DNA of 10,728 nucleotides from Acidobacteriota bacterium (GTDB lineage Bacteria > Acidobacteriota > Terriglobia > Bryobacterales > Bryobacteraceae), in contig QHXU01000159.1 in the NCBI GenBank assembly GCA_003223065.1, positions 9,375-20,102 on the forward strand. The letters run 5' to 3'. Numbering within the stretch: the first letter of the stretch is position 1; each line of letters opens with the position of its first letter. The notes under the pieces are model-generated. The model made no database searches, was not told where the DNA came from, and worked only from the letters and a program-made list of their open reading frames with translations. Both the position numbers and the translations under genes were made by a program. This document shows, in pieces, positions 1-7,794 of this stretch.

Positions 1-1532
1 ACCTGTGCATTGTGCAGCTCACTTGCGTCCGGTGTGGCCGCGCCGTTGTAATTGGTGACCTCCACCGGTCCTGGATCGCCTGTGTTCCATCCCCACGGCA
101 GCCGCAGCTTCCAGGTGCGGCCGTGGGAGCGGAAAAGCGTGCAAAACGCGCCGAACTGGAACCAGCGCACGTACAGCTCGCCCGTGAATTCCTTGGTCGG
201 AACGAATCCGCCGATGTCCGTTCCCCAGTAGGGGATGCCGGAGAGGCCCGTGTTGATCGCGACCGGAATGTGCGTGCGAAGGGTCTCCCAGGTGGAGTAC
301 ACGTCGCCCGACCACAAGAACGACCCGTACCGCTGCATGCCCGCATATCCGTTGCGATGAAGCGCGAATGGCCGCTCGTTCGGCCGGTCGATCTGCGGCC
401 CCTCCCAATACATGCGATTCCGGGTCAGGCGCGACTGGATGTCGAGCGGATCGCCTTCATCGGGCCACCAGCCATCCACGCCAAGCGCAAAGATCGGCCG
501 GTGAATGTTCCAGTAGCAACTGGGCTGTTCTTCGACCGTACCGCGCATCGCGCGCGCCTTTATGACCACATGCAGCGCGACCTTGAAATGCTCGGAGTGG
601 AGCTCGTCGAAGATCGCTTTCGGATCGGGAAGAACTTTTCGGTTGAACTCGAATTCGCCGTTGTTCGTGTTCCAGCCCGACGGACAGAAGCCCGTGCCGA
701 GGTAGATCATGGCGTCGCACGGCAGCTTCTTTCTCCGAAACGTTTTGGCTTCCTCGAGAATTTCTTCCCGGCTCGCCAGCGTGCGGTGCGATTGCTGGTA
801 GCCGAAGCTCCACAGCGGCGGCATCTCGGCGCTGCCGGTGAGGCGCGCGTATTCGCCCATGATGCGAGCGGGCTCCCGCGAGGCTACGAAAAACAAGTCG
901 AGCGGAAGGGCGGCCGGACCCGCGGGCCGGAAGCGGCTCTCCGGACCCGTGAAATCGAACGTGCCGAAGGGCTGGTGAATGAACATGGCCCAGCCGGCCG
1001 TGCCGATGATCCAGGGAATCGGGACGCGGCCGCCGTGAGTGCGAAGCTGATACCCGCCCTGCCCGCTGCGCATGCGGTCAGCCGAACCGCGGCGGTCGAA
1101 TTGCGGGCCTCCCTCGCCGAGGCCAAGCAAAGGAGCGTTCCCCGTCACGAAGGAAACAACACCGTCGTCCTGGCCGATCTTGAGCTGCTGCACAGTCTCG
1201 CCCCTTGATGTTTCGACCACAAAGGTGAGCGGGTCGGGCGACACCCTGATTCTCAAGGCGCCGCACCTGACAGTCTGTGCGGGGGTGGCTCCACGCAGCC
1301 TCGCAACAGGCGAGCCCCAGGATGACTTCACCAGCGAGCCGTCATCCATCGCCCCCGCAGTCTCCCCGTCCTTTATAGGAATAATTGTGAGGCGTAACGT
1401 GTGCTCGCTCACCGGCGCGATCTGAATCTCGACATCCTGTCCTTGAACCCGCAGCGCGGATTCTGCCGCCTTCTGCTCCCCTCGAAGCAGGAGTGACGCG
1501 CCCACGCACTTGAGGGCTTGTCTGCGGTTCAT
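1..1532 (-). CDS. GH31 family glycoside hydrolase, 3' end cut by window edge
   Basis: Reading the minus strand from ATG at 1532 gives 510 uninterrupted codons to the window edge; the stop codon lies outside. The protein looks like a glycoside hydrolase family 31 enzyme (alpha-glucosidase/alpha-xylosidase type, a retaining exo-glycosidase). A substrate-binding N-terminal region (about residues 30-230) leads into the TIM barrel, which begins near 'PPLWSFGYQQS'. The probable nucleophile is D358 in 'DGWWPDEGD' and the probable acid/base is D410 in 'WSGDVYSTWETL', followed by 'GIPYWGTDIGGF', a typical GH31 run. The N-terminus MNRRQALK resembles a twin-arginine export signal, although the hydrophobic stretch is short. 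Bacterial GH31 proteins are often 650-800 aa, so about a quarter may be missing. The nucleophile context is not the classical alpha-glucosidase 'DMNE' or the alpha-xylosidase 'KTDFGE', so the sugar specificity cannot be stated. It is the last visible gene of the minus-strand string, 45 nt after the FAD oxidoreductase. Confidence 0.9.
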   Translation of the reverse strand, partial: MNRRQALKCVGASLLLRGEQKAAESALRVQGQDVEIQIAPVSEHTLRLTIIPIKDGETAGAMDDGSLVKSSWGSPVARLRGATPAQTVRCGALRIRVSPDPLTFVVETSRGETVQQLKIGQDDGVVSFVTGNAPLLGLGEGGPQFDRRGSADRMRSGQGGYQLRTHGGRVPIPWIIGTAGWAMFIHQPFGTFDFTGPESRFRPAGPAALPLDLFFVASREPARIMGEYARLTGSAEMPPLWSFGYQQSHRTLASREEILEEAKTFRRKKLPCDAMIYLGTGFCPSGWNTNNGEFEFNRKVLPDPKAIFDELHSEHFKVALHVVIKARAMRGTVEEQPSCYWNIHRPIFALGVDGWWPDEGDPLDIQSRLTRNRMYWEGPQIDRPNERPFALHRNGYAGMQRYGSFLWSGDVYSTWETLRTHIPVAINTGLSGIPYWGTDIGGFVPTKEFTGELYVRWFQFGAFCTLFRSHGRTWKLRLPWGWNTGDPGPVEVTNYNGAATPDASELHNAQ

Positions 1533-1536
1533 CGCC

Positions 1537-1554
1537 TTACTTGACCGGCTTCAT
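1537..1554 (-). CDS. Five-codon leader mini-ORF (MKPVK) before the GH31 gene
   Basis: Between the FAD oxidoreductase stop and the GH31 start, the minus strand carries GGAAGGAG (1570-1563), the strongest Shine-Dalgarno match in this gap. It lies 8 nt before an ATG at 1554. That ATG opens a frame encoding MKPVK and a TAA (1539-1537). The GH31 ATG (1532) follows only 4 nt after the stop, in a different frame. The GH31 ATG itself has only a poorly spaced TAAGG 2 nt upstream. This suggests initiation at the mini-ORF and reinitiation at GH31. Chance is a real alternative for a frame this short. Confidence 0.3.
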   Translation of the reverse strand: MKPVK

Positions 1555-1555
1555 C

Positions 1556-1570
1556 GGAAGCTCTCCTTCC
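1556..1570 (-). promoter_or_regulatory. Strong ribosome binding site inside a small hairpin
   Basis: On the minus strand GGAAG (1570-1566) and CTTCC (1560-1556) form a perfect 5-bp inverted repeat with loop GAGAG. The Shine-Dalgarno core GGAAGGAG spans the 5' arm and the loop. In RNA this could partly hide the ribosome binding site that serves the mini-ORF and, indirectly, GH31. The stem is short, so the effect may be small. Confidence 0.35.
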
Positions 1571-1577
1571 GCGCAAT

Positions 1578-2735
1578 TTAAAGTACCGCGGTTTCCGCCA
1601 ACAGATGGCCCGAAGCGAAACGATGAAATCCGAGGAGGTCCGTGTCAACGAGATCGCACGTGCCCTTGAGAATCAAATCCGATAGGATTTTGCCCGTGGC
1701 CGGGGAATGCATCACTCCGTGCCCGCTGAATCCATTGGCCAGGAAGAAACCGGGCAGATCTTCGACCGGCCCGAGTACCGGATGATGGTCCGGCGTCACC
1801 TCATACAGCCCCGCCCAGGCGCGCCGCGGGTTCACTTCAGCCTCTTCGAGGCATGGCAGGCGATCGACGCCGCGCGTCAGAATTTTTTCGATAAACGCGG
1901 GATCGAAGTCGGTCTTGAAACCCGGCGTTTCATCGGGATCGTTCCAGGCGAGCAGCAGCCCAAGACCCTCCGGCCGGTAGTGGAAGCCGCTCGACATGTC
2001 GATTACCATCGGCGATTTGTGTGAAACCTTCTCGAACCGCTCGGTGGGAACAAGCATCCGGCGCAGCGGCTCAACGGGCAGATCGACGCCCGCGAGCTTT
2101 GCCACCAGGCCGGCCCATGGGCCCGCCGCATTCACCACAACCCGGCCCGCGAACCGTCCCCCCGAAGTTTCGACGCCACTCACTCCCTTGCCGTCCACCT
2201 CGATGCCGGTCACTTCGGTGCCGCGCAACAGTTCGACTCCGCGTTCCATGGCTTTCAGCATGAAGCCGGTCATGACGCTATGCGGATCTACGAACCCGTC
2301 GGTTGCACAGAAGCTGCCGCCGATAACGTCGTCGGACCGGATCTCAGGCGCCAGGCGGCGCACATCATCGGGCTGCAAAAGCTGAACCGATTTCAAGCCC
2401 GCTTCCACCTGGCGCTGGTAGTTCTCGCGCAGATATTTCAGATGGCGCTCGTTTGTGGCGGCAAAAAGATAGCCTTGCGGCCTGTAGCCGGAGGGATATC
2501 CCACGACTTCGTCGAACGTGCTGAAGAACGAGATCGAGTAAAGCGACATCCGGATGTTGATGGGGGTGGCGAATTGAGCCCGCACGCCGCCCATGCTCTT
2601 TCCGGTGGAACCTTTACCCTGGTGCGCTTCGCGCTCGATCACCAGGACGTTGCGGCATCCGGCCTCGGTCAAGTGGTAAGCGATGCTCGAACCGACGATT
2701 CCACCGCCGATGATGATGACGTCCGCCGGCTTCAC
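1578..2735 (-). CDS. DAO-family FAD-dependent oxidoreductase (sarcosine oxidase beta / D-amino-acid dehydrogenase like)
   Basis: This 385-aa protein belongs to the D-amino-acid oxidase (DAO) superfamily of flavoproteins, which oxidise the C-N bond of amino acids or N-methyl amino acids. The N-terminal Rossmann FAD motif is GGGIVG (residues 10-15), followed by the acidic E34 that ends the second beta strand in 'VLVIERE'. Next come 'GKSMGGVRAQF' (about 45-55), a mid-protein 'NAAGPWA' FAD contact, and a C-terminal 'GFSGHGVMHSPATGK' that closes the FAD site. This layout most resembles the beta subunit of sarcosine oxidase and related dehydrogenases. No partner subunits are nearby, so the substrate is open (D-amino acid, glycine, sarcosine or proline-like). 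The start is GTG at 2735, supported by AAGGAG (2747-2742) at 6-nt spacing. There is no signal peptide, so it is cytoplasmic or membrane-peripheral. It lies 67 nt after the carboxypeptidase and 45 nt before GH31, on the same strand. Confidence 0.9.
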   Translation of the reverse strand: MKPADVIIIGGGIVGSSIAYHLTEAGCRNVLVIEREAHQGKGSTGKSMGGVRAQFATPINIRMSLYSISFFSTFDEVVGYPSGYRPQGYLFAATNERHLKYLRENYQRQVEAGLKSVQLLQPDDVRRLAPEIRSDDVIGGSFCATDGFVDPHSVMTGFMLKAMERGVELLRGTEVTGIEVDGKGVSGVETSGGRFAGRVVVNAAGPWAGLVAKLAGVDLPVEPLRRMLVPTERFEKVSHKSPMVIDMSSGFHYRPEGLGLLLAWNDPDETPGFKTDFDPAFIEKILTRGVDRLPCLEEAEVNPRRAWAGLYEVTPDHHPVLGPVEDLPGFFLANGFSGHGVMHSPATGKILSDLILKGTCDLVDTDLLGFHRFASGHLLAETAVL

Positions 2736-2749
2736 TTGAGACTCCTTGC

Positions 2750-2773
2750 GTGCATGTTAGCGCTTTCATGCAC
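2750..2773. repeat. Perfect 7-bp inverted repeat between carboxypeptidase and FAD oxidoreductase genes
   Basis: GTGCATG (2750-2756) and CATGCAC (2767-2773) are perfect inverted repeats around a 10-nt spacer that contains the palindrome AGCGCT. In the minus-strand transcript the hairpin would end 2 nt before the AAGGAG ribosome binding site of the FAD oxidoreductase. It has no T-tract, so it is not a standard intrinsic terminator. It could be an RNA processing or stability element, or an operator. Function is unknown. Confidence 0.5.
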
Positions 2774-2802
2774 AGGCGGAATATGCGTGTGCTCGTCTTT
2801 TT

Positions 2803-4353
2803 TCAAGGCTTGTAGCTGGAGTTGATGAAGCCGTCCACGTCCTTGTGGAGCTTTTCGCGCGCCTTCCGGTCGATGTACATCATGTGGCCCGCTTCGTAAT
2901 ACGCGAAACTGATGTTTTTCCTGATCGGGGACTCGAGCATCATATGCGATACCGTCTGCTCGATGCCGTTGAAAGGAGTCGCCAGATCGTAATACCCGCA
3001 GACCACCAGCACCTTCAAATTGCTTTGCTGCGTCATGGCTGAACGCAGCGATTCCGCAACCTGGCCCGGCTCCCCTCGATCCCAGGGCCGGACATTGGCG
3101 GTGATCGTGTAATACGTTTCGGTATTCCATTTCAGCTCGCGGCGCACGTAATCCTGAAACATGGCCGAATATGCACCTTCGTACGACGCTTCACTCGAAT
3201 CGTATTCGTTGCGCTCACCGGCGGCATCCACGTCCATGCCCTCAAAACGTGAATCCAGGCGGCCAACGGTCAGGCGCTTAGCGCGCTCGAGTTCCTTGAA
3301 CCATCGCTGCGGGCTGATGCGAAGGTTGGCCTGTTCGATATATTTTGCCGAAAGGCCGGTGAAATGAGCCAGGTCTTGAACCACTTTCTGATATTCAGTC
3401 CTGGATAATTCATCGCCCTTCTCCAGCGCCGCGGCATATTCGCCGTGAGCAAATTGCCGCGCGGCCTGTGCGACCGACTCGATATTTTCCTTCTGGAGGT
3501 CGGGCGGCAGCAGATGGTGATACCACGCCGAAACAGTGTAGGTCGGCAGCAAGAATTTGGTTCGGTCGTCGGCGCCCCAGTTCCCGAACGCCACCGTTGA
3601 GACCAGTACGATGCCGTTCAGGTAGATCTGATGGCGGTGCTGCAGAACGCTGGCCAGTTGCGCCGAGCGCGTGGTGCCATAACTTTCGCCGATCAGGTAC
3701 TTGGGCGAGGCCCAACGCTCGTTGCGCGTGAGGTACTGATAGATGAAATCGGAAAACCACGTGGCATCCTGCACGGTCCCGAAGAACTGCGACGGGTTCT
3801 CGCCGGGCACGGGGCGGCTGTAGCCGGTCGAAATCGCGTCCACAAAAGCAAGATCGGTGGCATTGAGAAACGAATCTCCGTTATCAACGATGGAGTACGG
3901 CGCGGGCATGCCATGCCCGTCGTCCGTCAGCACGATGCGTCTGGGCCCCAGACCCATGTGAGTAAACAAAGAAGCCGAGCCTGGGCCGCCGTTATACACG
4001 AATGCGATGGGGCGCTTGGAAACGTCCGGAACATCATCTTTCGTGTAGGACACAAAGAAGAAGCTGGCCTTCGGTGTGCCGTCGTCGGACTTTATTACAT
4101 AATTCGCCGCTGTCGCCGTATAGCTGATTTCCTGCCCGCCAATGCGTGCCTTGTGGTGTGTTACCGAGGACTTCTCCTCCGGAGGAGGTCCGTGCCGCAC
4201 TTGCTGTGCCTGCGAGGGCTCGGCTGGCTGCGGTTGCTGCGGCTGCTGCCCCGGGAACTGGCCGCGTCCACGCGGCGGATTGCCCTGCGCAGCCGCCTGG
4301 CTCGCGGCCAGCAATACCATCAATCCCGCGCCTGCAAGTCGATTCATTCTCAT
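2803..4353 (-). CDS. Exported serine carboxypeptidase, peptidase family S10
   Basis: This 516-aa protein has the alpha/beta-hydrolase signature of family S10, whose members remove C-terminal residues from peptides, often at acidic pH. The oxyanion-hole stretch is NGGPGS (121-126). The catalytic serine is S224 in GESYG (222-226), the aspartate is D456 in 'YYDLATPF', and the histidine is H490 in 'YEAGHMMY'. So the full triad is present. Residues 1 to about 22 are a Sec-type signal peptide (basic start, hydrophobic core, AAA before the cut). A Pro/Gln/Gly-rich low-complexity linker follows (about 25-60). The product should therefore act in the periplasm or outside the cell. The start ATG at 4353 is supported by AGGAGG 7 nt upstream; the second ATG two codons later fits less well. 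It follows the indolepyruvate oxidoreductase gene by 23 nt, with the ribosome binding site inside that gap, which indicates co-transcription. The natural peptide substrate is unknown. Confidence 0.95.
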   Translation of the reverse strand: MRMNRLAGAGLMVLLAASQAAAQGNPPRGRGQFPGQQPQQPQPAEPSQAQQVRHGPPPEEKSSVTHHKARIGGQEISYTATAANYVIKSDDGTPKASFFFVSYTKDDVPDVSKRPIAFVYNGGPGSASLFTHMGLGPRRIVLTDDGHGMPAPYSIVDNGDSFLNATDLAFVDAISTGYSRPVPGENPSQFFGTVQDATWFSDFIYQYLTRNERWASPKYLIGESYGTTRSAQLASVLQHRHQIYLNGIVLVSTVAFGNWGADDRTKFLLPTYTVSAWYHHLLPPDLQKENIESVAQAARQFAHGEYAAALEKGDELSRTEYQKVVQDLAHFTGLSAKYIEQANLRISPQRWFKELERAKRLTVGRLDSRFEGMDVDAAGERNEYDSSEASYEGAYSAMFQDYVRRELKWNTETYYTITANVRPWDRGEPGQVAESLRSAMTQQSNLKVLVVCGYYDLATPFNGIEQTVSHMMLESPIRKNISFAYYEAGHMMYIDRKAREKLHKDVDGFINSSYKP

Positions 4354-4376
4354 CTCCGCTCCTCCTTCCTGTCAGG

Positions 4377-7300
4377 TTATGGCACGGATACGTTCGCCGC
4401 GGAGCCGTGCATCTCTGCCAGCATCTCCGCCGCCAGCTTTTTCGCCTGTCCGACGCTGGCCTCTTTTATGCGTTCGTAGCCGCGGATCTGGTCCGGCAGT
4501 GCCGCAATCTCGAGAGCTTTTGGCAGGTTTTCGTCGGTGACGCGCTCCATCACCTGTTCGATCAGGGCCCGGTACCATTCGATAAGCTGGCGCTCCATGC
4601 GGCGATGCCGGCTATAACCGAATATGTCGAGAGCGGTGCCGCGCAAAAACTTCATCGCCGCCAGCATCCGCAGAATGATGCGGAACCACGGCCCGAGCTT
4701 CATCTTGCGCTTAACGCCGAAACGCCGCAGTAGCGGCGGATGCAGGTTGTAGGAAATCGATTCCACCTGCTCCCAGGTCTCTCTCAGGCGCTGTTCGAAC
4801 CCGGGCTTGGTGAGCAAACGCGCGACCTCATATTCGTCTTTGTAAGCCATCAGCTTGTAGAGGTAGCGGGCAACAGTATCTTCGAGCGCCGGCGCGCGAC
4901 GCCCGACCGTGGCGACAAAGTCGGCGTACGACTTCGCGTAAGTGGCGTTCTGGTAAGCGCCGAGTTCCGGCACGCGGTCCAACGGGGCCGTCCCCTGACC
5001 ATCGCGTTTCGGACTCAGGAACTGCTCGACCCACTTGGCGTCGTGATAGTACTTACGGCCCCACTCGAAAACCTGCAAATTCCTGTCGACATCGACACCG
5101 TTCAGCCGGATCGCCTGCTCGATCGACTGGAGCGAGAGCGGAATCAGCCCGCCCTGATAGGCCACGCCCGCCATGAACAAGTTCACCGCCAGGTGGCTGC
5201 CGAACAAACCCTCGGCCAATCGGTTTCCGTCGACGATGATGTTGCGGCCGCGCCGTGTTACCGCGCCGATCCGCTCTAGTATCTTCGCGGGTCCGGTGAT
5301 GGGTCCACGCCCGTGGATCACGTCAATGGTCGGAGTGATATCGGTATTCAGCACCGCGGTCGTTCGTTCCGGCGAGGCGAGTTTCAGCTGGTCGGGATGG
5401 CCGGCGCCGATCAAGTCGAATCCCAGAATCAGGTCGGCATTTCCGATATTGGTTTTGGGCGGAGCCTCCAGCGGCCTCCGGCTCAACAGTAAATGCGAAA
5501 CCACCGCGCCGCCCTTTTGCGCTGACCCGGTCTGGTCGAGCGTTGCGACCCACAGGCCGTCGATCCAACCCGCCGTAGCGAGCAGAGCGTTAATGGTGAC
5601 CACCCCCGTGCCCCCGATCCCCGGGCAGACGATCCTGTAACCGTCCCCGATCTCGGCAATCTCACGCGGCGCAGGGACGTCGGCTGCGGGAAGCGAAGGC
5701 AGAGGCCGCCGGCGGAGTCCGGTTCCTTGCTTGATCTTCACGGTGATGAAGGAAGGACAATCGCCGAGGGCGCACGAGTAGTCCTTATTACAAGAGGACT
5801 GGTGAATTCCCATCTTCTGGCCCAGTTCAGTTGCCACCGGCAACAGGCTCATGCAGTTGGATTGCTTCACGCAGTCGCCGCAGCCCTCACATACCTCCTC
5901 ATGGATCATCAGCCGCGCCGATGGCTCCTGATATTTTCCGCGGGAGCGCTTGCGTCGTTTTTCGGCAGCGCACTCCTGATCGTAGATCAGCGCTGTAACA
6001 CCCGGGGTCTTCGCCAGCTCCGCGAGCGTGGGCTCAAGCTGGGAGCGGTCGCGCACCTGCGCATTGGAGGCGAGGTCGGCGTTGTGATAGCGCTCCGTCT
6101 CCTCGGCCAGGATGATCGTCTTGCGCACGCCCTCCGCCTGGAGCTTCCTGGTCAGCTGCGGGATCCCAAGCGCGCCCGTCACCTCCTGCCCACCGGTCAT
6201 CGCGACATGGCCGTTGTAGAGAATCTTGTAAGTAATGTTCAGGCCGCTTGCGATCAGCGCCTGCACCGCCAGCGAGCCGGAATGAAAAAAGGTCCCGTCT
6301 CCAATGTTCTGAAACACATGCTCATGCTCGACGAACGGAGCCATCCCGATCCACGGCGCGCCCTCGCCTCCCATGTGCGTCAGGAAGGAGAAGGTGCGGT
6401 TCGAATCGACCAGGCGCATCGCCATGGTGTGGCAGCCGATGCCGCCGCCGGCCACCTGGCCTTCCAGCAGCAGCGTGGAGCGGTTGTGCGGGCAGCCCGA
6501 GCAGAAGTTGGGCGGGCGCGAAACGGAAAGCTCGCGCGGGCGGCTTTGAACATCTTCAATCCAGCGCACGCGCGCAGCAGCCCGTTCCGTTGTGTGGCGT
6601 GTGGACAGAATCGCGGCGATTGCTTTTGCGATGCGGTCCGGATCCAGCTCGCCCGTGGCCGGGAACAGCGGCGCGCCCTGTGCATCCTGCTTGCCGAGAA
6701 TGACCGGTCTCCGGGCGAGGCTGTAGAGTGCATCGCGCAAGTGCAGCTCGAGAAAGCTGCGCTTCTCTTCGATCACCAGGATCGTGTCCAGCCCTTCCGC
6801 GAACTCCCGCGCGAACGCGGTGTCGAGAGGGAAAGTCATGCCGAACTTCGCGATCCGGATGCCAAGCCCAGCCAGCTCGCTCTCCGCGATGCCGAGATCG
6901 TGAAGCGCTTGGGAAAGATCGTAATAGGACTTTCCGGCACTGGCCAGACCGAGCCACGCACCCGTAGCCGCGCCGCGCAGGCGATTGATGCCATTCAGCC
7001 GCGCGAACGCGATCGCCGCCTCCAGCCGCCGGGCGTTCACCTCGTGCTCGAGGGCCAACGTGACCGGCGGCACAAGACGCGTATCGAAGGTCTTCTGATA
7101 ACCTTCCGGCACTCGGATTTGCGGTTGGTCGGGCTCCACTGCCACCGTGCCCCCGCCATCGCACACGTCGGTGACAAGTTTCAATCCGACCCACGCGCCG
7201 GAAAAACGCGAAAGCGCGATGGCCAGCAGGCCGTAGTCGATGATTTCCTGCGTGTTGCCGGGATAGAGAAACGGGATGCCGACGTTATAGAGACTAAAGT

Positions 7301-7763
7301 CGCTTTGATGCGGTATCGTGGAGCTTTTGCAGGCGTGATCGTCGCCGGCGAGCACCAGCGCGGCGCAGTTCTTGCCCGTGCCCGCCAGGTTTGCATGGCG
7401 CAGAATATCGCCTGAGCGGTCGACACCCGGACCTTTGCCGTACCAGATGCCGAGCACGCCGTCCACCTTAGCCTTGCCGACTACTTCGAAAATCTGGCTG
7501 CCCATCACCGACGTGGCGGCCAGGTCCTCGTTGACGCCCGGATGAAAGTGGATCCGGTGCTCGGCGAGCAGTGTGGTCACGCGCGCGAGCTGCAAGTCAT
7601 AGCCGCCTAGCGGCGAACCCTCGTAACCGGATATGAACGTGGCGGTGTTCAGACCCGCTCTGCGATCGCGTCGCATCTGGTCCATCGGCAACCGGACCAG
7701 TGCTTGAATGCCTGTGAGGTAAAGGCTGCCGCGCTCGAGAGTGTACTTGTCAGAGAGGCGCAC
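4377..7763 (-). CDS. Indolepyruvate ferredoxin oxidoreductase, fused one-chain form
   Basis: This 1128-aa enzyme joins in one chain the parts that archaea carry as IorA and IorB. The family oxidatively decarboxylates aryl-pyruvates (indolepyruvate, phenylpyruvate) with CoA to aryl-acetyl-CoA, passing electrons to ferredoxin or another acceptor in the cytoplasm. Visible in order: an N-terminal pyrimidine-binding region with 'GYEGSPLGGYD' (46-56); a CSGCPH motif (421-426); the thiamine diphosphate site 'GDGTFFHSG' (488-496) with 'YNGHVAMTGGQ' downstream; an iron-sulfur segment with C625, C628, C631, C637 and C658, C664, C669; a gamma-type domain starting at 'PGIGGTG' (714-720); and a C-terminal helical tail of about 200 residues, normal for the long bacterial form. 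The length is slightly below the roughly 1150-1170 common in proteobacterial relatives. The start is GTG at 7763 with no clear Shine-Dalgarno site, so the true start could be upstream or the mRNA nearly leaderless. No ferredoxin gene is adjacent. It is the first gene of the minus-strand string. Confidence 0.95.
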   Translation of the reverse strand: MRLSDKYTLERGSLYLTGIQALVRLPMDQMRRDRRAGLNTATFISGYEGSPLGGYDLQLARVTTLLAEHRIHFHPGVNEDLAATSVMGSQIFEVVGKAKVDGVLGIWYGKGPGVDRSGDILRHANLAGTGKNCAALVLAGDDHACKSSTIPHQSDFSLYNVGIPFLYPGNTQEIIDYGLLAIALSRFSGAWVGLKLVTDVCDGGGTVAVEPDQPQIRVPEGYQKTFDTRLVPPVTLALEHEVNARRLEAAIAFARLNGINRLRGAATGAWLGLASAGKSYYDLSQALHDLGIAESELAGLGIRIAKFGMTFPLDTAFAREFAEGLDTILVIEEKRSFLELHLRDALYSLARRPVILGKQDAQGAPLFPATGELDPDRIAKAIAAILSTRHTTERAAARVRWIEDVQSRPRELSVSRPPNFCSGCPHNRSTLLLEGQVAGGGIGCHTMAMRLVDSNRTFSFLTHMGGEGAPWIGMAPFVEHEHVFQNIGDGTFFHSGSLAVQALIASGLNITYKILYNGHVAMTGGQEVTGALGIPQLTRKLQAEGVRKTIILAEETERYHNADLASNAQVRDRSQLEPTLAELAKTPGVTALIYDQECAAEKRRKRSRGKYQEPSARLMIHEEVCEGCGDCVKQSNCMSLLPVATELGQKMGIHQSSCNKDYSCALGDCPSFITVKIKQGTGLRRRPLPSLPAADVPAPREIAEIGDGYRIVCPGIGGTGVVTINALLATAGWIDGLWVATLDQTGSAQKGGAVVSHLLLSRRPLEAPPKTNIGNADLILGFDLIGAGHPDQLKLASPERTTAVLNTDITPTIDVIHGRGPITGPAKILERIGAVTRRGRNIIVDGNRLAEGLFGSHLAVNLFMAGVAYQGGLIPLSLQSIEQAIRLNGVDVDRNLQVFEWGRKYYHDAKWVEQFLSPKRDGQGTAPLDRVPELGAYQNATYAKSYADFVATVGRRAPALEDTVARYLYKLMAYKDEYEVARLLTKPGFEQRLRETWEQVESISYNLHPPLLRRFGVKRKMKLGPWFRIILRMLAAMKFLRGTALDIFGYSRHRRMERQLIEWYRALIEQVMERVTDENLPKALEIAALPDQIRGYERIKEASVGQAKKLAAEMLAEMHGSAANVSVP

Positions 7764-7794
7764 GGCTAACGTTGGTATCGTATCACAAGAGGCT
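7764..7794. promoter_or_regulatory. 31-bp divergent intergenic region with an imperfect dyad
   Basis: This is the only gap between the oxidoreductase (leftward) and the thioesterase (rightward). It contains TTGGTATCGTATCACAA (7772-7788), a 17-bp imperfect dyad whose outer TTG/CAA and inner AT/AT match (five of eight pairs). On the minus strand TACGAT is a weak -10-like hexamer about 13 nt before the oxidoreductase GTG, with no good -35. I see no convincing promoter for either direction, so promoters may lie inside the opposing gene's 5' end. Confidence 0.3.

Noticed and set aside
12..1208. Plus-strand open frame of 398 codons
   Set aside because: It lies antisense to the GH31 gene, whose motifs are clear on the minus strand; the plus-strand translation is Arg/Ala-rich with no recognisable motif.
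2732..3130. Minus-strand frame ending in MHARSLK just before the FAD oxidoreductase
   Set aside because: Most of it is an out-of-frame shadow of the carboxypeptidase; its last codons overlap the ribosome binding site by chance.
3631..4479. Plus-strand open frame of 282 codons
   Set aside because: It is antisense to the S10 carboxypeptidase, which has a complete triad and signal peptide; this frame also crosses the operon junction.
5727..7415. Plus-strand open frame of 562 codons
   Set aside because: It is antisense to the indolepyruvate oxidoreductase. Long antisense frames are common in high-GC genes; the translation is basic, has no domain-like motif and no ribosome binding site.
7741..7794. 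Upstream GTG start for the thioesterase
   Set aside because: It would overlap the 5' end of the divergent oxidoreductase, and the added residues do not look like the hotdog family's N-terminus, which begins just before the first strand.
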